Of a stretch of DNA of 62,533 bases, positions 54,268-62,533 are shown one piece after another. The DNA is taken from contig NZ_LMKM01000005.1 of assembly GCF_001421515.1 (NCBI RefSeq), positions 1 through 62,533 of the forward strand, given 5' to 3'. The first letter of the stretch is position 1. Each line of letters starts with the position of its first letter. Position numbers and translations under genes: made by a program. The notes beneath the pieces were generated by a model. The model searched no databases and was not told the DNA's origin. It worked only from the letters and a program-made list of their open reading frames with translations. Origin of the DNA: Pedobacter sp. Leaf216 (lineage in GTDB: Bacteria; Bacteroidota; Bacteroidia; Sphingobacteriales; Sphingobacteriaceae).

Positions 54268-56559
54268 ATGATTCATCCCATCGTTAGAAAATCGCTTGTT
54301 TTCTTACTCTCGAGCTTAGCCTTTCTTCAGGCCAAAGCACAGCAGCAAACATTACGCCCCTATGCACCGGGTGCAGCCGAAGTCGCCAATGCTTATCAGC
54401 AATCAAATAAATTAGATACGGCACTGCGCAACATCCCAACCAATAACGATATTATCCCATTTTGGAAAAAAGATGGAACAGCCTTCTGGTATAAAAAGAA
54501 CCTGCCAAACCGCACCTGGGAGTACAATTATGTAGATGCAGCAACAGGGAAAAGGAAAGCAGCATTCGATCACGATAAACTGGCGCAAAGCATCGAAAAA
54601 ACAACCGGTAAAAAACAAAATCCATTAAAACTTCAGTTCACTGAGCTCTATTTTGGCGATGATGGTAACAAGGCCACAATTAAAATGCAGGATAAATGGT
54701 ATCAGCTGAATTTAAATGATTACAGCTTAACCGATACAAAAGATACCAGTATTTACCGTTACAATGCTAAAAGACCTTTACAGCAAAGGCGCTCGCGTTG
54801 GCAAAGAAACCGCGAAGCTAGGAAATCGCCAGATGGTAAAAGTGAAATAATGATCCGTGGCGGCAATCTATTTGTGGTTGATCTGGCTACAAAAGTCGAA
54901 ACGCAACTCAGCACCGATGGCAATGCCGATAAACCCTATGGCGAATATGCATGGGCACCTGATGGTAAAAATATTGTAGCTTATAAAATCGATCCTAAAG
55001 AGATCAAAAAAGTACATTACATCTTAAGTTCTGTTCCGGGTACCACCCGTGGCGAATTAAAATCGAGAGAATATGCACAACCGGGTGATGACTTTACGGC
55101 TTATCAACCCTATGTATTTAATGTAGCAAGCAAAAAATCAACTAAGGTAGATGCAGATCCGATTGATTTTTTTGGCGCACCAGAGTTGCACTGGCGTAAT
55201 GGCAACAGCAGGTATTACAGTTACGAAAAAGTAGATCGCGGCCACCAGCGTTTCAGGGTTATCGAAGTAGATGTATTAACAGGGAAAACCAAAAATATTA
55301 TCGACGAGAAAACAAAAACTTTTATTTACGAGAGCCGCATTTATACCCGTTACCTGCCTAAAACCAACGAAATGTTATACACCAGTGAGCAGGATGGCTG
55401 GCAACACCTTTACCTGGTAAATACCCTTAGTGGTAAGCAATCGTTAATTACCAAAGGAAATTATGTAGTAAGGGATATAGATAGTATAGATGTGGCAAAA
55501 CGCCAGGTTTGGTTTAAAGCAAGTGGTATTAACGCAGGTGAAGACCCTTATTTTATCCATTACTACCGTATTGGTTTTGATGGTAAAGGTTTGGTAAATC
55601 TTACACCAGAAAAAGGAAACCATAGCCTGAGCTTTTCTCCTGACCGTAAATATTATTTAGATACCTATTCGCAGGTTAATGTGCCTCCGGTTACCGAATT
55701 AAGGTTAACAGCCACTACCAAAAAAGTAACTGAACTAGAACATGGTCAAAAGGATATTTACCTGGCAACAGGGGTTAAACTGCCCGAAGTTTTTGTAGCC
55801 AAAGCAAGGGATGGCGTAACTGATATTTGGGGCGTTGTGTGTTTCCCTTCAAAAATGGATATCAACAAAACTTATCCCGTTATCGAAAATATTTATGCCG
55901 GACCACAAGATAGCTTTGTACCTAAAAACTTTTTGCCGGCAAGCGAAATGCAAAGCATGGCCGAACTCGGCTTTATTGTAGTGCAAATAGATGGAATGGG
56001 TACGGCCAACCGATCTAAAGCTTTTCATGATGTATGTTGGAAAAATTTAGCCGATGCCGGATTGCCCGATCGGATACTATGGATGAAAGCGATGGCAAAA
56101 AAATATCCAAATGCAGACATTACCCGTGTTGGAGTTTATGGTACATCTGCAGGCGGACAAAACTCTACCGGTGCCTTGTTGTTTCACCCTGAGTTTTATA
56201 AAGCCGCCGTTTCTGCCTGTGGTTGTCACGATAACCGCATAGATAAACAATGGTGGAACGAACAATGGATGGGCTACCCCGTGGGGCCGCACTATGGAGA
56301 ACAATCCAACATAACCAATGCAGCAAAATTGCAGGGTGATCTATTCCTGATTGTTGGCGAAGCTGATGAAAACGTACCGCCAGAATCTACCTACCGCCTG
56401 GCAGATGCATTGATTAAAGCCAATAAGGATTTCGATATCTTGAGTATTCCTGGCATGGGCCATAGCGATGGCGGAGTTTACGGGCGTAGGCGAAAACGCG
56501 ATTTCTTTGTGAAACATTTATTAAATGCCGAACCACCAAACCCTAATGTTTCAAAATAA
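54268..56559 (+). CDS. exported S9 peptidase, dipeptidyl peptidase IV-like
   Basis: A 763-residue protein with a signal peptide (cleavage near KAQQ, residue 26), an eight-bladed DPP-IV-type beta-propeller (about 100-500) and a C-terminal alpha/beta hydrolase domain. The triad is S627 in YGTSAGG, D700 in GEADENVPP and H732 in GMGHSDGG. The family releases Xaa-Pro or Xaa-Ala dipeptides from peptide N-termini. The usual serine motif GWSYGG is GTSAGG here, so specificity may differ. It is 79 bp after the permease gene. Confidence 0.92.
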   Translation: MIHPIVRKSLVFLLSSLAFLQAKAQQQTLRPYAPGAAEVANAYQQSNKLDTALRNIPTNNDIIPFWKKDGTAFWYKKNLPNRTWEYNYVDAATGKRKAAFDHDKLAQSIEKTTGKKQNPLKLQFTELYFGDDGNKATIKMQDKWYQLNLNDYSLTDTKDTSIYRYNAKRPLQQRRSRWQRNREARKSPDGKSEIMIRGGNLFVVDLATKVETQLSTDGNADKPYGEYAWAPDGKNIVAYKIDPKEIKKVHYILSSVPGTTRGELKSREYAQPGDDFTAYQPYVFNVASKKSTKVDADPIDFFGAPELHWRNGNSRYYSYEKVDRGHQRFRVIEVDVLTGKTKNIIDEKTKTFIYESRIYTRYLPKTNEMLYTSEQDGWQHLYLVNTLSGKQSLITKGNYVVRDIDSIDVAKRQVWFKASGINAGEDPYFIHYYRIGFDGKGLVNLTPEKGNHSLSFSPDRKYYLDTYSQVNVPPVTELRLTATTKKVTELEHGQKDIYLATGVKLPEVFVAKARDGVTDIWGVVCFPSKMDINKTYPVIENIYAGPQDSFVPKNFLPASEMQSMAELGFIVVQIDGMGTANRSKAFHDVCWKNLADAGLPDRILWMKAMAKKYPNADITRVGVYGTSAGGQNSTGALLFHPEFYKAAVSACGCHDNRIDKQWWNEQWMGYPVGPHYGEQSNITNAAKLQGDLFLIVGEADENVPPESTYRLADALIKANKDFDILSIPGMGHSDGGVYGRRRKRDFFVKHLLNAEPPNPNVSK

Positions 56560-56643
56560 ACTGCCAACTGAAAGCTTGTAACCGCAAATTGAAAACCGCA
56601 TAGTGAGAACTGCCAACTAAAAATTGCAAGGGTTTATAAAATC

Positions 56644-59600
56644 ATGAAGAAACTTGGTCAAACAATCATGTATGCAGTAAGTAATTGGCCATTTAAGCCA
56701 TTAAAATACTTTTTGTTGTTCAGTATACAAATTGTGGCCAATTGCTTTCTTTTCGCACAAGATTATCGCCAGCCCAGTAATGGCAATCCAATTATACCTG
56801 GTTATTTTGCAGATCCTACGGTAAAAAAATTTGGAGATACCTATTACATTTATGCCACAACAGATGGCAATGGCGGCGGTTTTGGTCCGTCGCAGGTATG
56901 GATATCTAAAGATTTTGTGAACTGGCAATTACAGGATATGAACTGGCCCACAACCCATCACTATTGGGCACCAGATGTTACACAAGGTAACGATGGCCGG
57001 TATTACCTCTACTACTGTCAGCCGGTAGAAATTTTTGGTGCTTCTTCCAAAACACCTGTTGGTCCGTGGGTTTCGCTATTACCAAAAGGCAAGCCCATTG
57101 TTCCCAATTTTTTAGTGCCAAATGTAATTACGCTCGATGGGCAGACTTTTAAAGATGATGATGGCAAATATTATATGTATTGGGGCACCTGGGGCATCTA
57201 TCCCAATCATGGGTGTGGTGTAGGGCTGCTAAATCCCGACATGAAATCGTTTAGTAAACTTGCTCAAATACCCAATACTGTAGCAAAAGATTTTTTTGAG
57301 GCACCCTTTATGTTTAAAAGAAAAGGGATTTATTATTTAACCTATTCTTCTGGCTATTGCGAAGATGGTTCTTACCGCGTTCAGTATGTAATGAGCAAAA
57401 CCGGACCTATGGGGCCGTTTGTATTTGGGAAAAATAATCCCATACTTACAACCAGTGCAGATGGTACTGTGCATGGCCCGGGGCACGAATCTGTTTTGCA
57501 GCAAGGTGATGATTTTTACATGGTTTACCACCGCCATAATAACCCACATGCAGGAGGCGGATACCACAGGCAAGTTGCAGCAGATAAAATGGAATTTGAT
57601 GAAGCGGGCGACATTAAAGCACTTGTACCTGGCCATACTGGAGTTGGTTTTTTAGGTAAAAATGTAAATCCGCATCCAAACCTGGCACTGGGCGCAAAAG
57701 TAAAAGGCTCTTCATTTTATAGTGATGATTTTAAAGTAGCTTATGCAGTTGATGATAACAATGGTACACTTTGGAAAGCCAAAAACAATATTGGTCCTGC
57801 TACATTGGAAATAGACCTGGGAAGTGTAAAACCGGTTAAAAGTATTCATACACAATTTGAATATGCAACCTGGTATTACCAGTATCAGATTGATTACTCC
57901 ATTGATCATAAAACATGGCAGAGTTATGCCGATAGAAGTAAAAATACCCGGCACGGCAGTCCGATGGTTGATTTTAAGTCGGTAAAAGCCCGTTACATCA
58001 AATTAAAAATATTAGAAACCGAATACCCGGGTTTAAATAAAGCACTGTGGAACATTAAAATTTTCGATAACGACGATTACAAACCTGCCACAGTTACTGT
58101 TGTTAAAAAACCTGAGGATTTAAATCGCTACCATCCACAGGGTTTATTGGTTGATTTAGATGCGAATAACTTTAAAACTGGAGAAACTGTTCACCAATGG
58201 CAAAATAAGGGAAAGTTAAAAGGCAGTTTTTCAGCTTTGCTTCGCAATCCGGTTACCGCCATTATAGCGGGTAAAAAAGCGGTTTTATTTGAATCGAAGT
58301 CCGGAATGAAATCAAGCTTCGTTGCACCACCATCATTAAAAGGAAACAGTAGTTTTAGTGTGGCCATGTGGGTATACAACCCTGATATTGCTCCTGAAGA
58401 ACCTGTTTTAGCCTGGACAGCCCGAGGTGGGGTAGATCTTACAAATGCTGCAATCGGATATGGCTCACATCCAAAGTGGGGGGCTGCTTCGCATTGGGGA
58501 TGGCCAGATATGAAGTACAATAACCTGCCTGCAGCGGGCAAATGGCACCATATTGCACTCACTTTTGATGGTACAATGGAACGTTTGTTTGTAGATGGAA
58601 AGTTAGACCACGAAGAAAGAAAAATGCTCTTTATCGATCGGTTAAGTAATTTCTTCCTTGGGGTAAATGAAGATAATATTGCTGGTTTTTCTGGTGCACT
58701 GGCCAATTTAAAGTTGTATGATATACCTTTGGGTGCAGGAGAAATAGCGCGCATGGCCAAAGCAGAAACCAATAGCCATGCTGCCGTTTACCTAAATGCT
58801 GCAAGCCTAGAAGATGGACCGGTAACCGGTTGGAAAAATGAAGGATATGCACTTGGTAACTTAATAAGCAATGGCACAAAGGCGGTTGTTGGGGTTACAA
58901 ATGGTTTAATGCGTGTTACTTTGCAAAAAGATAATCAACTGCAATTTAATGGAAGCGGCACATTACCCCTTAATTTTTCTAAGCCATTCTCATTTGTGCT
59001 GCAAACCTTGGCAAATCGAAATGGTAATATTTATTTAAACTTAGGCCAAATCTCCGGTATGATAAAACTCATCGGGCAAGAAAAATGGAGCAATGTAACG
59101 GGTGTTTATGACGGAAAATCTTTCAAACTTTACATAGACGGATCTGCTCAGAAGAAAATCAACCTTATTAAAAATCCAAATAACCAATGCTACATTAAAG
59201 CAGAAGGAACTGATATTGCAATAGGCGGTTTTTATGTATACGACTACGCATTTGCGCCCCTGGAGGTAAAAAAGCAGTATGATGATTGGAAATTAAATTT
59301 CAACCACCGTAGCAAAGCCAGCTTTAGTGAGCAGCCTCAGGCTGTTTCGCCTACAATGATCAGTATGGCAGCTGCACCTGTTACATTACCTGGTAGCCTT
59401 ATTCAGTACCAGTTTACCGAAAACCAAAGTAAACGTAAAAGTAGCTGGTTAAATGAAACCGACTACATCGATTATGATGTTGCCAAGGATGGAAAATATA
59501 GCTATACCGTGCAGGCCAGAGATCATTTAGGTAACGTGAGCGAAAGCACACTTTCGGGGCAGGTGAGTACCGATATTAATTTGTTCGAGATCAATAAAGA

Positions 59601-60204
59601 TAAATCGGCATTAGCTTATGACTTTAAAAATAAAACAATTTCATCAACCTTTTGGGATGGACTGATGGGTGAGGTTGATCAGGCCGTAAAAGAAAACGAA
59701 ACCATTAAAATTTCCTCTACCAAAACCTTTTGGGATGGAGCTAAACCAATGGGGCCGTTTCTGTTCAAAAATGTTCAGGGTAATTTTATTGCTGAAGTAA
59801 AAATTGAAGACATGAGCGGCCTGAAAGAAAAAAAAGCAAATGGAGCCAATGATGTAGGGTTAATGGTTAGATTGGATAAGGATAATACCTTAATCCAAAA
59901 TAGCGTAATGTTGGGTTGGAATATCGGTAATATAACTACAAATTTAAATCAAAATGGCCGCAAACAGGAGAACAATGCATCAGGCTTTAACTTTTTTCCA
60001 TATTTACAGATCCAAAGAAAAGGGGATGTGTTTTACCTTCGGGCCAGCAATGATGGTAAAAACTGGAAAGAATTACCGGGTAGCCCCATTAATTGGCAGG
60101 GTATAAATAATGGTACCGTTCAGGTTGGCCTTTACCAGGCTACTTACGGAGAAAATAGTGGTTATGGTACGTTTAGTAATTTTAGCGTGATAAAGCAGAA
60201 ATAA
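56644..60204 (+). CDS. exported multidomain GH43 glycosidase
   Basis: An 1186-residue protein: signal peptide (to about residue 39), GH43 five-bladed propeller (about 45-340), F5/8C-type carbohydrate-binding domain (about 345-475), one LamG-like domain (about 490-715), a weaker second one (about 720-890) and a C-terminal beta-sandwich resembling DUF1349 (about 990-1186). GH43 catalytic residues are visible: D57 in FADPTV, D165 in LDGQTFKDDDG and E219 in FFEAPF. GH43 enzymes are arabinofuranosidases, xylosidases and galactosidases; the binding domains suggest an insoluble polymer substrate. It is 84 bp after the S9 peptidase gene, mixing glycan and peptide breakdown in one series. Confidence 0.9.
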   Translation: MKKLGQTIMYAVSNWPFKPLKYFLLFSIQIVANCFLFAQDYRQPSNGNPIIPGYFADPTVKKFGDTYYIYATTDGNGGGFGPSQVWISKDFVNWQLQDMNWPTTHHYWAPDVTQGNDGRYYLYYCQPVEIFGASSKTPVGPWVSLLPKGKPIVPNFLVPNVITLDGQTFKDDDGKYYMYWGTWGIYPNHGCGVGLLNPDMKSFSKLAQIPNTVAKDFFEAPFMFKRKGIYYLTYSSGYCEDGSYRVQYVMSKTGPMGPFVFGKNNPILTTSADGTVHGPGHESVLQQGDDFYMVYHRHNNPHAGGGYHRQVAADKMEFDEAGDIKALVPGHTGVGFLGKNVNPHPNLALGAKVKGSSFYSDDFKVAYAVDDNNGTLWKAKNNIGPATLEIDLGSVKPVKSIHTQFEYATWYYQYQIDYSIDHKTWQSYADRSKNTRHGSPMVDFKSVKARYIKLKILETEYPGLNKALWNIKIFDNDDYKPATVTVVKKPEDLNRYHPQGLLVDLDANNFKTGETVHQWQNKGKLKGSFSALLRNPVTAIIAGKKAVLFESKSGMKSSFVAPPSLKGNSSFSVAMWVYNPDIAPEEPVLAWTARGGVDLTNAAIGYGSHPKWGAASHWGWPDMKYNNLPAAGKWHHIALTFDGTMERLFVDGKLDHEERKMLFIDRLSNFFLGVNEDNIAGFSGALANLKLYDIPLGAGEIARMAKAETNSHAAVYLNAASLEDGPVTGWKNEGYALGNLISNGTKAVVGVTNGLMRVTLQKDNQLQFNGSGTLPLNFSKPFSFVLQTLANRNGNIYLNLGQISGMIKLIGQEKWSNVTGVYDGKSFKLYIDGSAQKKINLIKNPNNQCYIKAEGTDIAIGGFYVYDYAFAPLEVKKQYDDWKLNFNHRSKASFSEQPQAVSPTMISMAAAPVTLPGSLIQYQFTENQSKRKSSWLNETDYIDYDVAKDGKYSYTVQARDHLGNVSESTLSGQVSTDINLFEINKDKSALAYDFKNKTISSTFWDGLMGEVDQAVKENETIKISSTKTFWDGAKPMGPFLFKNVQGNFIAEVKIEDMSGLKEKKANGANDVGLMVRLDKDNTLIQNSVMLGWNIGNITTNLNQNGRKQENNASGFNFFPYLQIQRKGDVFYLRASNDGKNWKELPGSPINWQGINNGTVQVGLYQATYGENSGYGTFSNFSVIKQK

Positions 60205-60275
60205 GGAATACATTTTAAATTTTACCTGATTTTTTTTCTATTTTTCGCTTCTAATCATATATCCCATTTATCATC

Positions 60276-61064
60276 ATGTTGCGAAAAACTAAAATTACCT
60301 GTCTGTTTTTTCTGATTTTATTGTCAAACGTATTTGCTGCAAATGCTGCTAAGTTAGATTTCTATCAGATTAAAATTTACCATTTAAAAACCGATGCACA
60401 AGAGCAAACTGTAGATAACTATTTACAAAATGCCTACTTGCCTGCCTTGCACCGAGCCGGAATAGCAAAAGTAGGGGTGTTTAAACCAGTTATAACTGAT
60501 CCTGCTGCGGTTACAGAAAAGCTGATTTATGTATTTATTCCTTTAAAATCATTTAACGGGATTTTAGATCTTGATAAAAAACTCGCCAAAGATCAGCAGT
60601 TTGCAACTGATGGTAAAACTTATCTGGATGCCGCCTATTCGGATGTGCCTTACGAAAGGTTGGAATCAATTGTTTTAAAAGCTTTTGAAAACGCACCTAA
60701 TTTTATGTTGCCAAAGCTAAAATCTCCGATGAAAGAGCGGGTATATGAATTAAGAAGTTACGAAGCCCCAACTGAAAAATACTTTCAGAATAAAGTCCAA
60801 ATGTTTAATAAGGGAGATGAAATAGGACTGTTTAAACGACTTAATTTTAATGCAGTATTTTATGGCGAAGTATTGTCTGGCAGCCACATGCCAAATCTGA
60901 TGTACTTAACCACTTTCGAAAATAAAGCAGATAGAGATGCCCATTGGAAAGCTTTCTCAGCCGATGATTATTGGAAAAAACTGTCTGCAATGCCAGAGTA
61001 CCAACATAATGTGTCAAAAAATGATACGAAATTTGTTTACCCAACCGATTATTCTGATATATAG
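60276..61064 (+). CDS. exported NIPSNAP family protein
   Basis: A 262-residue protein with a signal peptide (about 1-24, ending ANAA). It has two dimeric alpha-beta-barrel NIPSNAP-like halves; the second starts KERVYELRSYEAPTEKYFQNKVQMFN, the family signature. Bacterial members are frequent in Bacteroidota next to glycan-degradation genes but have no established function. It is 71 bp after the GH43 gene and probably ends that operon. Confidence 0.88.
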   Translation: MLRKTKITCLFFLILLSNVFAANAAKLDFYQIKIYHLKTDAQEQTVDNYLQNAYLPALHRAGIAKVGVFKPVITDPAAVTEKLIYVFIPLKSFNGILDLDKKLAKDQQFATDGKTYLDAAYSDVPYERLESIVLKAFENAPNFMLPKLKSPMKERVYELRSYEAPTEKYFQNKVQMFNKGDEIGLFKRLNFNAVFYGEVLSGSHMPNLMYLTTFENKADRDAHWKAFSADDYWKKLSAMPEYQHNVSKNDTKFVYPTDYSDI

Positions 61065-61114
61065 TCAAAACTTTATCATCAGCGGAAAAGTTCCTCTTTC
61101 ACAACCATAAGTAA

Positions 61115-61177
61115 AAATCTTTAACGGTAAAGTTGAGTAGCCTAACAACCTCTATACTTAAATACCGTCAAAGATTT
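61115..61177. repeat. inverted repeat after the NIPSNAP gene
   Basis: AAATCTTTAACGGTA (61115-61129) and TACCGTCAAAGATTT (61163-61177) pair over 15 positions with one mismatch around a 33-base loop. No T-run follows, so it is a hairpin of unknown role, perhaps a distant relative of the AAATCTTT repeats, and could act as a weak terminator. Confidence 0.5.
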
Positions 61178-61269
61178 CTATTCATTCTTTTTTGGACAGC
61201 TTGTTCAGTTTCATTCATTGATTTTTTTTAAAAAGCATTTTCTGAATTTTGTATATCATTTTGTCAGAT

Positions 61270-61653
61270 ATGTGGAAGGCTTTTTTTTCTTTGTTTTTAC
61301 TGCTCATCCTATCGTTCGAACGTTTAAAGGCACAGCAGGGATGTTTAATCGGTACAACAACCGGAGGTACATTTTACATCGATACTTTTTTAGGTTACTA
61401 TCAAGTTAGCGGACGCCAATATCAAACCTCAGCACCAGCGTGCCCAAGAGTTCAGTTACTAAGCAGAGTGGGATCGTGTCAGTTTGTACTGTTTGGACCA
61501 GAACATGATTTGTATACCTATACTTTTGTTACCGCAACATCGTCGCCTATTGCTTGTCCGCTTACTGAATACATATTATTACTTTCGGGCTTTTATGGTG
61601 CATACAGGTTAAGAAAATATAAAATTTATATGGTAGCACAGCGTTGTGATTAA
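61270..61653 (+). CDS. small exported protein with C-terminal membrane anchor-like tail
   Basis: A 127-residue protein, no family recognised. Signal peptide about 1-22 (MWKAFFSLFLLLILSFERLKAQQ), then a Cys/Gly/Thr-rich middle with Cys in GCLIGTTTGG, ACPRV, GSCQF and IACPLTEY, and a C-terminal hydrophobic run (YILLLSGFYGAY) followed by basic residues (RLRKYK). That order resembles a cell-surface or membrane-anchored small protein with disulfide bonds. The ATG at 61270 is chosen from the signal peptide and from GAATTTTG (61244-61251), a -7-like box that excludes the upstream ATG at 61249. Confidence 0.55.
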   Translation: MWKAFFSLFLLLILSFERLKAQQGCLIGTTTGGTFYIDTFLGYYQVSGRQYQTSAPACPRVQLLSRVGSCQFVLFGPEHDLYTYTFVTATSSPIACPLTEYILLLSGFYGAYRLRKYKIYMVAQRCD

Positions 61654-61702
61654 TTAATAACATTAAAACAGCAAGGTAATTAGCTGCTTCAACAAGCAGG
61701 TA

Positions 61703-62098
61703 TTAAAAAACCTCCTTGTTGGTTTTGCCCAATAGTACCAACTGATTAATGGCATCTTCAAACTTGCTAAAATCAAGCGGCTTAGGTAAGAATTTACAGT
61801 TTTCAGCAAAAACATCAATGGCATCATTAGTCTCATCTCCTAAAATAACCACGAACTCGAAACTGTTTTTCAACATCCGGGCTACATCAATTCCTGATAA
61901 ATCCATCTGGATATCTAAAAAAAGAAAATCTACTTTTCCATAGCTCCAAAAAGCGGCCATTGCATCTACCAAATCTGTAAAACTGCCTTTTAATTCGAGG
62001 TTATTTATTTTAGAAATAAACTGCTCTAATAACGGCTTGCTCATTCGGCTATCATCTATAACTACACAGCTATAGGACTGGGGTACTGAAAGTTTCAT
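61703..62098 (-). CDS. stand-alone response regulator receiver domain
   Basis: A 131-residue CheY-like receiver domain: acidic pair D15-D16 in VVIDDSR, phospho-acceptor D62 in FLFLDIQM and K106 in FLPKPLD. The sequence style (VVIDDS..LLEQFISKINNLELKGSFTDLVDAM) is that of LytTR-type response regulators, but no DNA-binding domain follows, so it is either a single-domain regulator or a truncated gene. No histidine kinase is adjacent. An imperfect hairpin (61691-61720) overlaps its stop codon. Confidence 0.85.
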   Translation of the reverse strand: MKLSVPQSYSCVVIDDSRMSKPLLEQFISKINNLELKGSFTDLVDAMAAFWSYGKVDFLFLDIQMDLSGIDVARMLKNSFEFVVILGDETNDAIDVFAENCKFLPKPLDFSKFEDAINQLVLLGKTNKEVF

Positions 62099-62533
62099 TA
62101 ATAGTTGTTTTATTAAACTTATGCAAAATGCTTGCCACTTGAATAAACTTCGGCGTTTTAATAGCGTTAAATTGCATGGCTAGGCCTTTTGGTTAATTTT
62201 ATACTATACAAAGGCTTAAAGTATTTGCTTGCTTCTCTTCTAAATTTTCTAATATGTAGGAGTTAAACCTAGCTGATTGCATTGTTTGAGCATTATTCTC
62301 ATATTTAAACTACATCTTATAACTTAAATCAAGGAGAGCCTTAACTTAAACTGTGTTAAAATTTTTACATAGGGCTAGTACAATATGCCGCTCGCTGATG
62401 TATTGGATACAGTATACAGCAGGACAGTTGATAATGATAGATCGTCATTTCGACCGCAGTGGAGAAATCTTTGAACATGGTTTAGTAGGCTAACGCTCGT
62501 TTCAACGAGCGTTGAATAACAAATCGTTTACAA
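62099..62533. other. right edge: repeats, no gene
   Basis: A half unit of the 134-bp repeat family (CGTCATTTCGACCGCAGTGG) starts at 62443, followed directly by the perfect palindrome AACGCTCGTT-TC-AACGAGCGTT at 62492-62513. The rest is AT-rich and may contain the promoter of the receiver-domain gene. No coding content found. Confidence 0.6.

Overview
The window looks like a chromosomal segment of a Bacteroidota bacterium, most likely a Sphingobacteriaceae/Pedobacter-like soil or plant-associated species. This rests on several Bacteroidota -7 boxes (TAnnTTTG) upstream of genes, a TonB-type barrel protein with a carboxypeptidase-regulatory N-terminus, many secreted glycosidases, DUF5695, NIPSNAP and DUF885 proteins, and long hairpin-rich intergenic repeats. 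The species is inference. No rRNA, tRNA, CRISPR array, integrase or transposase was seen.

Layout. 1-2300: a decayed copy and an intact copy of a Crp/Fnr regulator plus short-chain dehydrogenase module, tied together by a palindrome placed at a fixed distance from each promoter. 2300-7750: a GNAT-like remnant, three glycosyltransferases and a secreted GH2 enzyme. 7860-17460: a manganese catalase inactivated by two stop codons, an outer-membrane barrel protein, two more Crp/Fnr regulators each beside one or two small genes, a 2H phosphoesterase, a CrtO-like membrane protein and a DUF92 protein. 17700-24030: ABC-F protein, KOW protein, universal stress protein, phosphate transporter, cold-shock-like protein and CDF transporter. 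24030-25140: repeats only. 25140-38110: a secreted carbohydrate-degrading set (GH32, sugar isomerase-like protein, sulfatase, DUF5695, GH127/146) with an aminopeptidase P inside it. 38360-61060: aminopeptidase P, M1 peptidase, a complete trans-4-hydroxy-L-proline degradation operon, AraC regulator, DUF885 peptidase, amino-acid permease, DPP-IV-like S9 peptidase, multidomain GH43 and NIPSNAP. The end holds a small secreted protein and a lone receiver domain.

The strongest functional theme is proline/hydroxyproline. Two aminopeptidases P, a DPP-IV-like peptidase, an M1 peptidase and a DUF885 protein could release Pro/Hyp from peptides. A permease could import the products, and the four-gene operon at 42783-47551 converts hydroxyproline to 2-oxoglutarate. 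In the same stretch lie a GH127/146 beta-L-arabinofuranosidase with its Zn-Cys site intact and a GH43 enzyme. Plant extensins carry beta-L-arabinofuranosides on hydroxyproline, so I infer that this region may serve the use of hydroxyproline-rich plant glycoproteins; collagen-type peptides are the alternative substrate.

The second theme is repeats: a 134-bp unit repeated six times (31463-32233), a ~217-bp unit repeated five times (41559-42485), and a ~330-bp unit whose array (47585-49550) is interrupted by a ~1-kb two-gene segment flanked by an identical 21-bp sequence. The metalloprotease gene in that segment begins inside the repeat and appears 5'-truncated.
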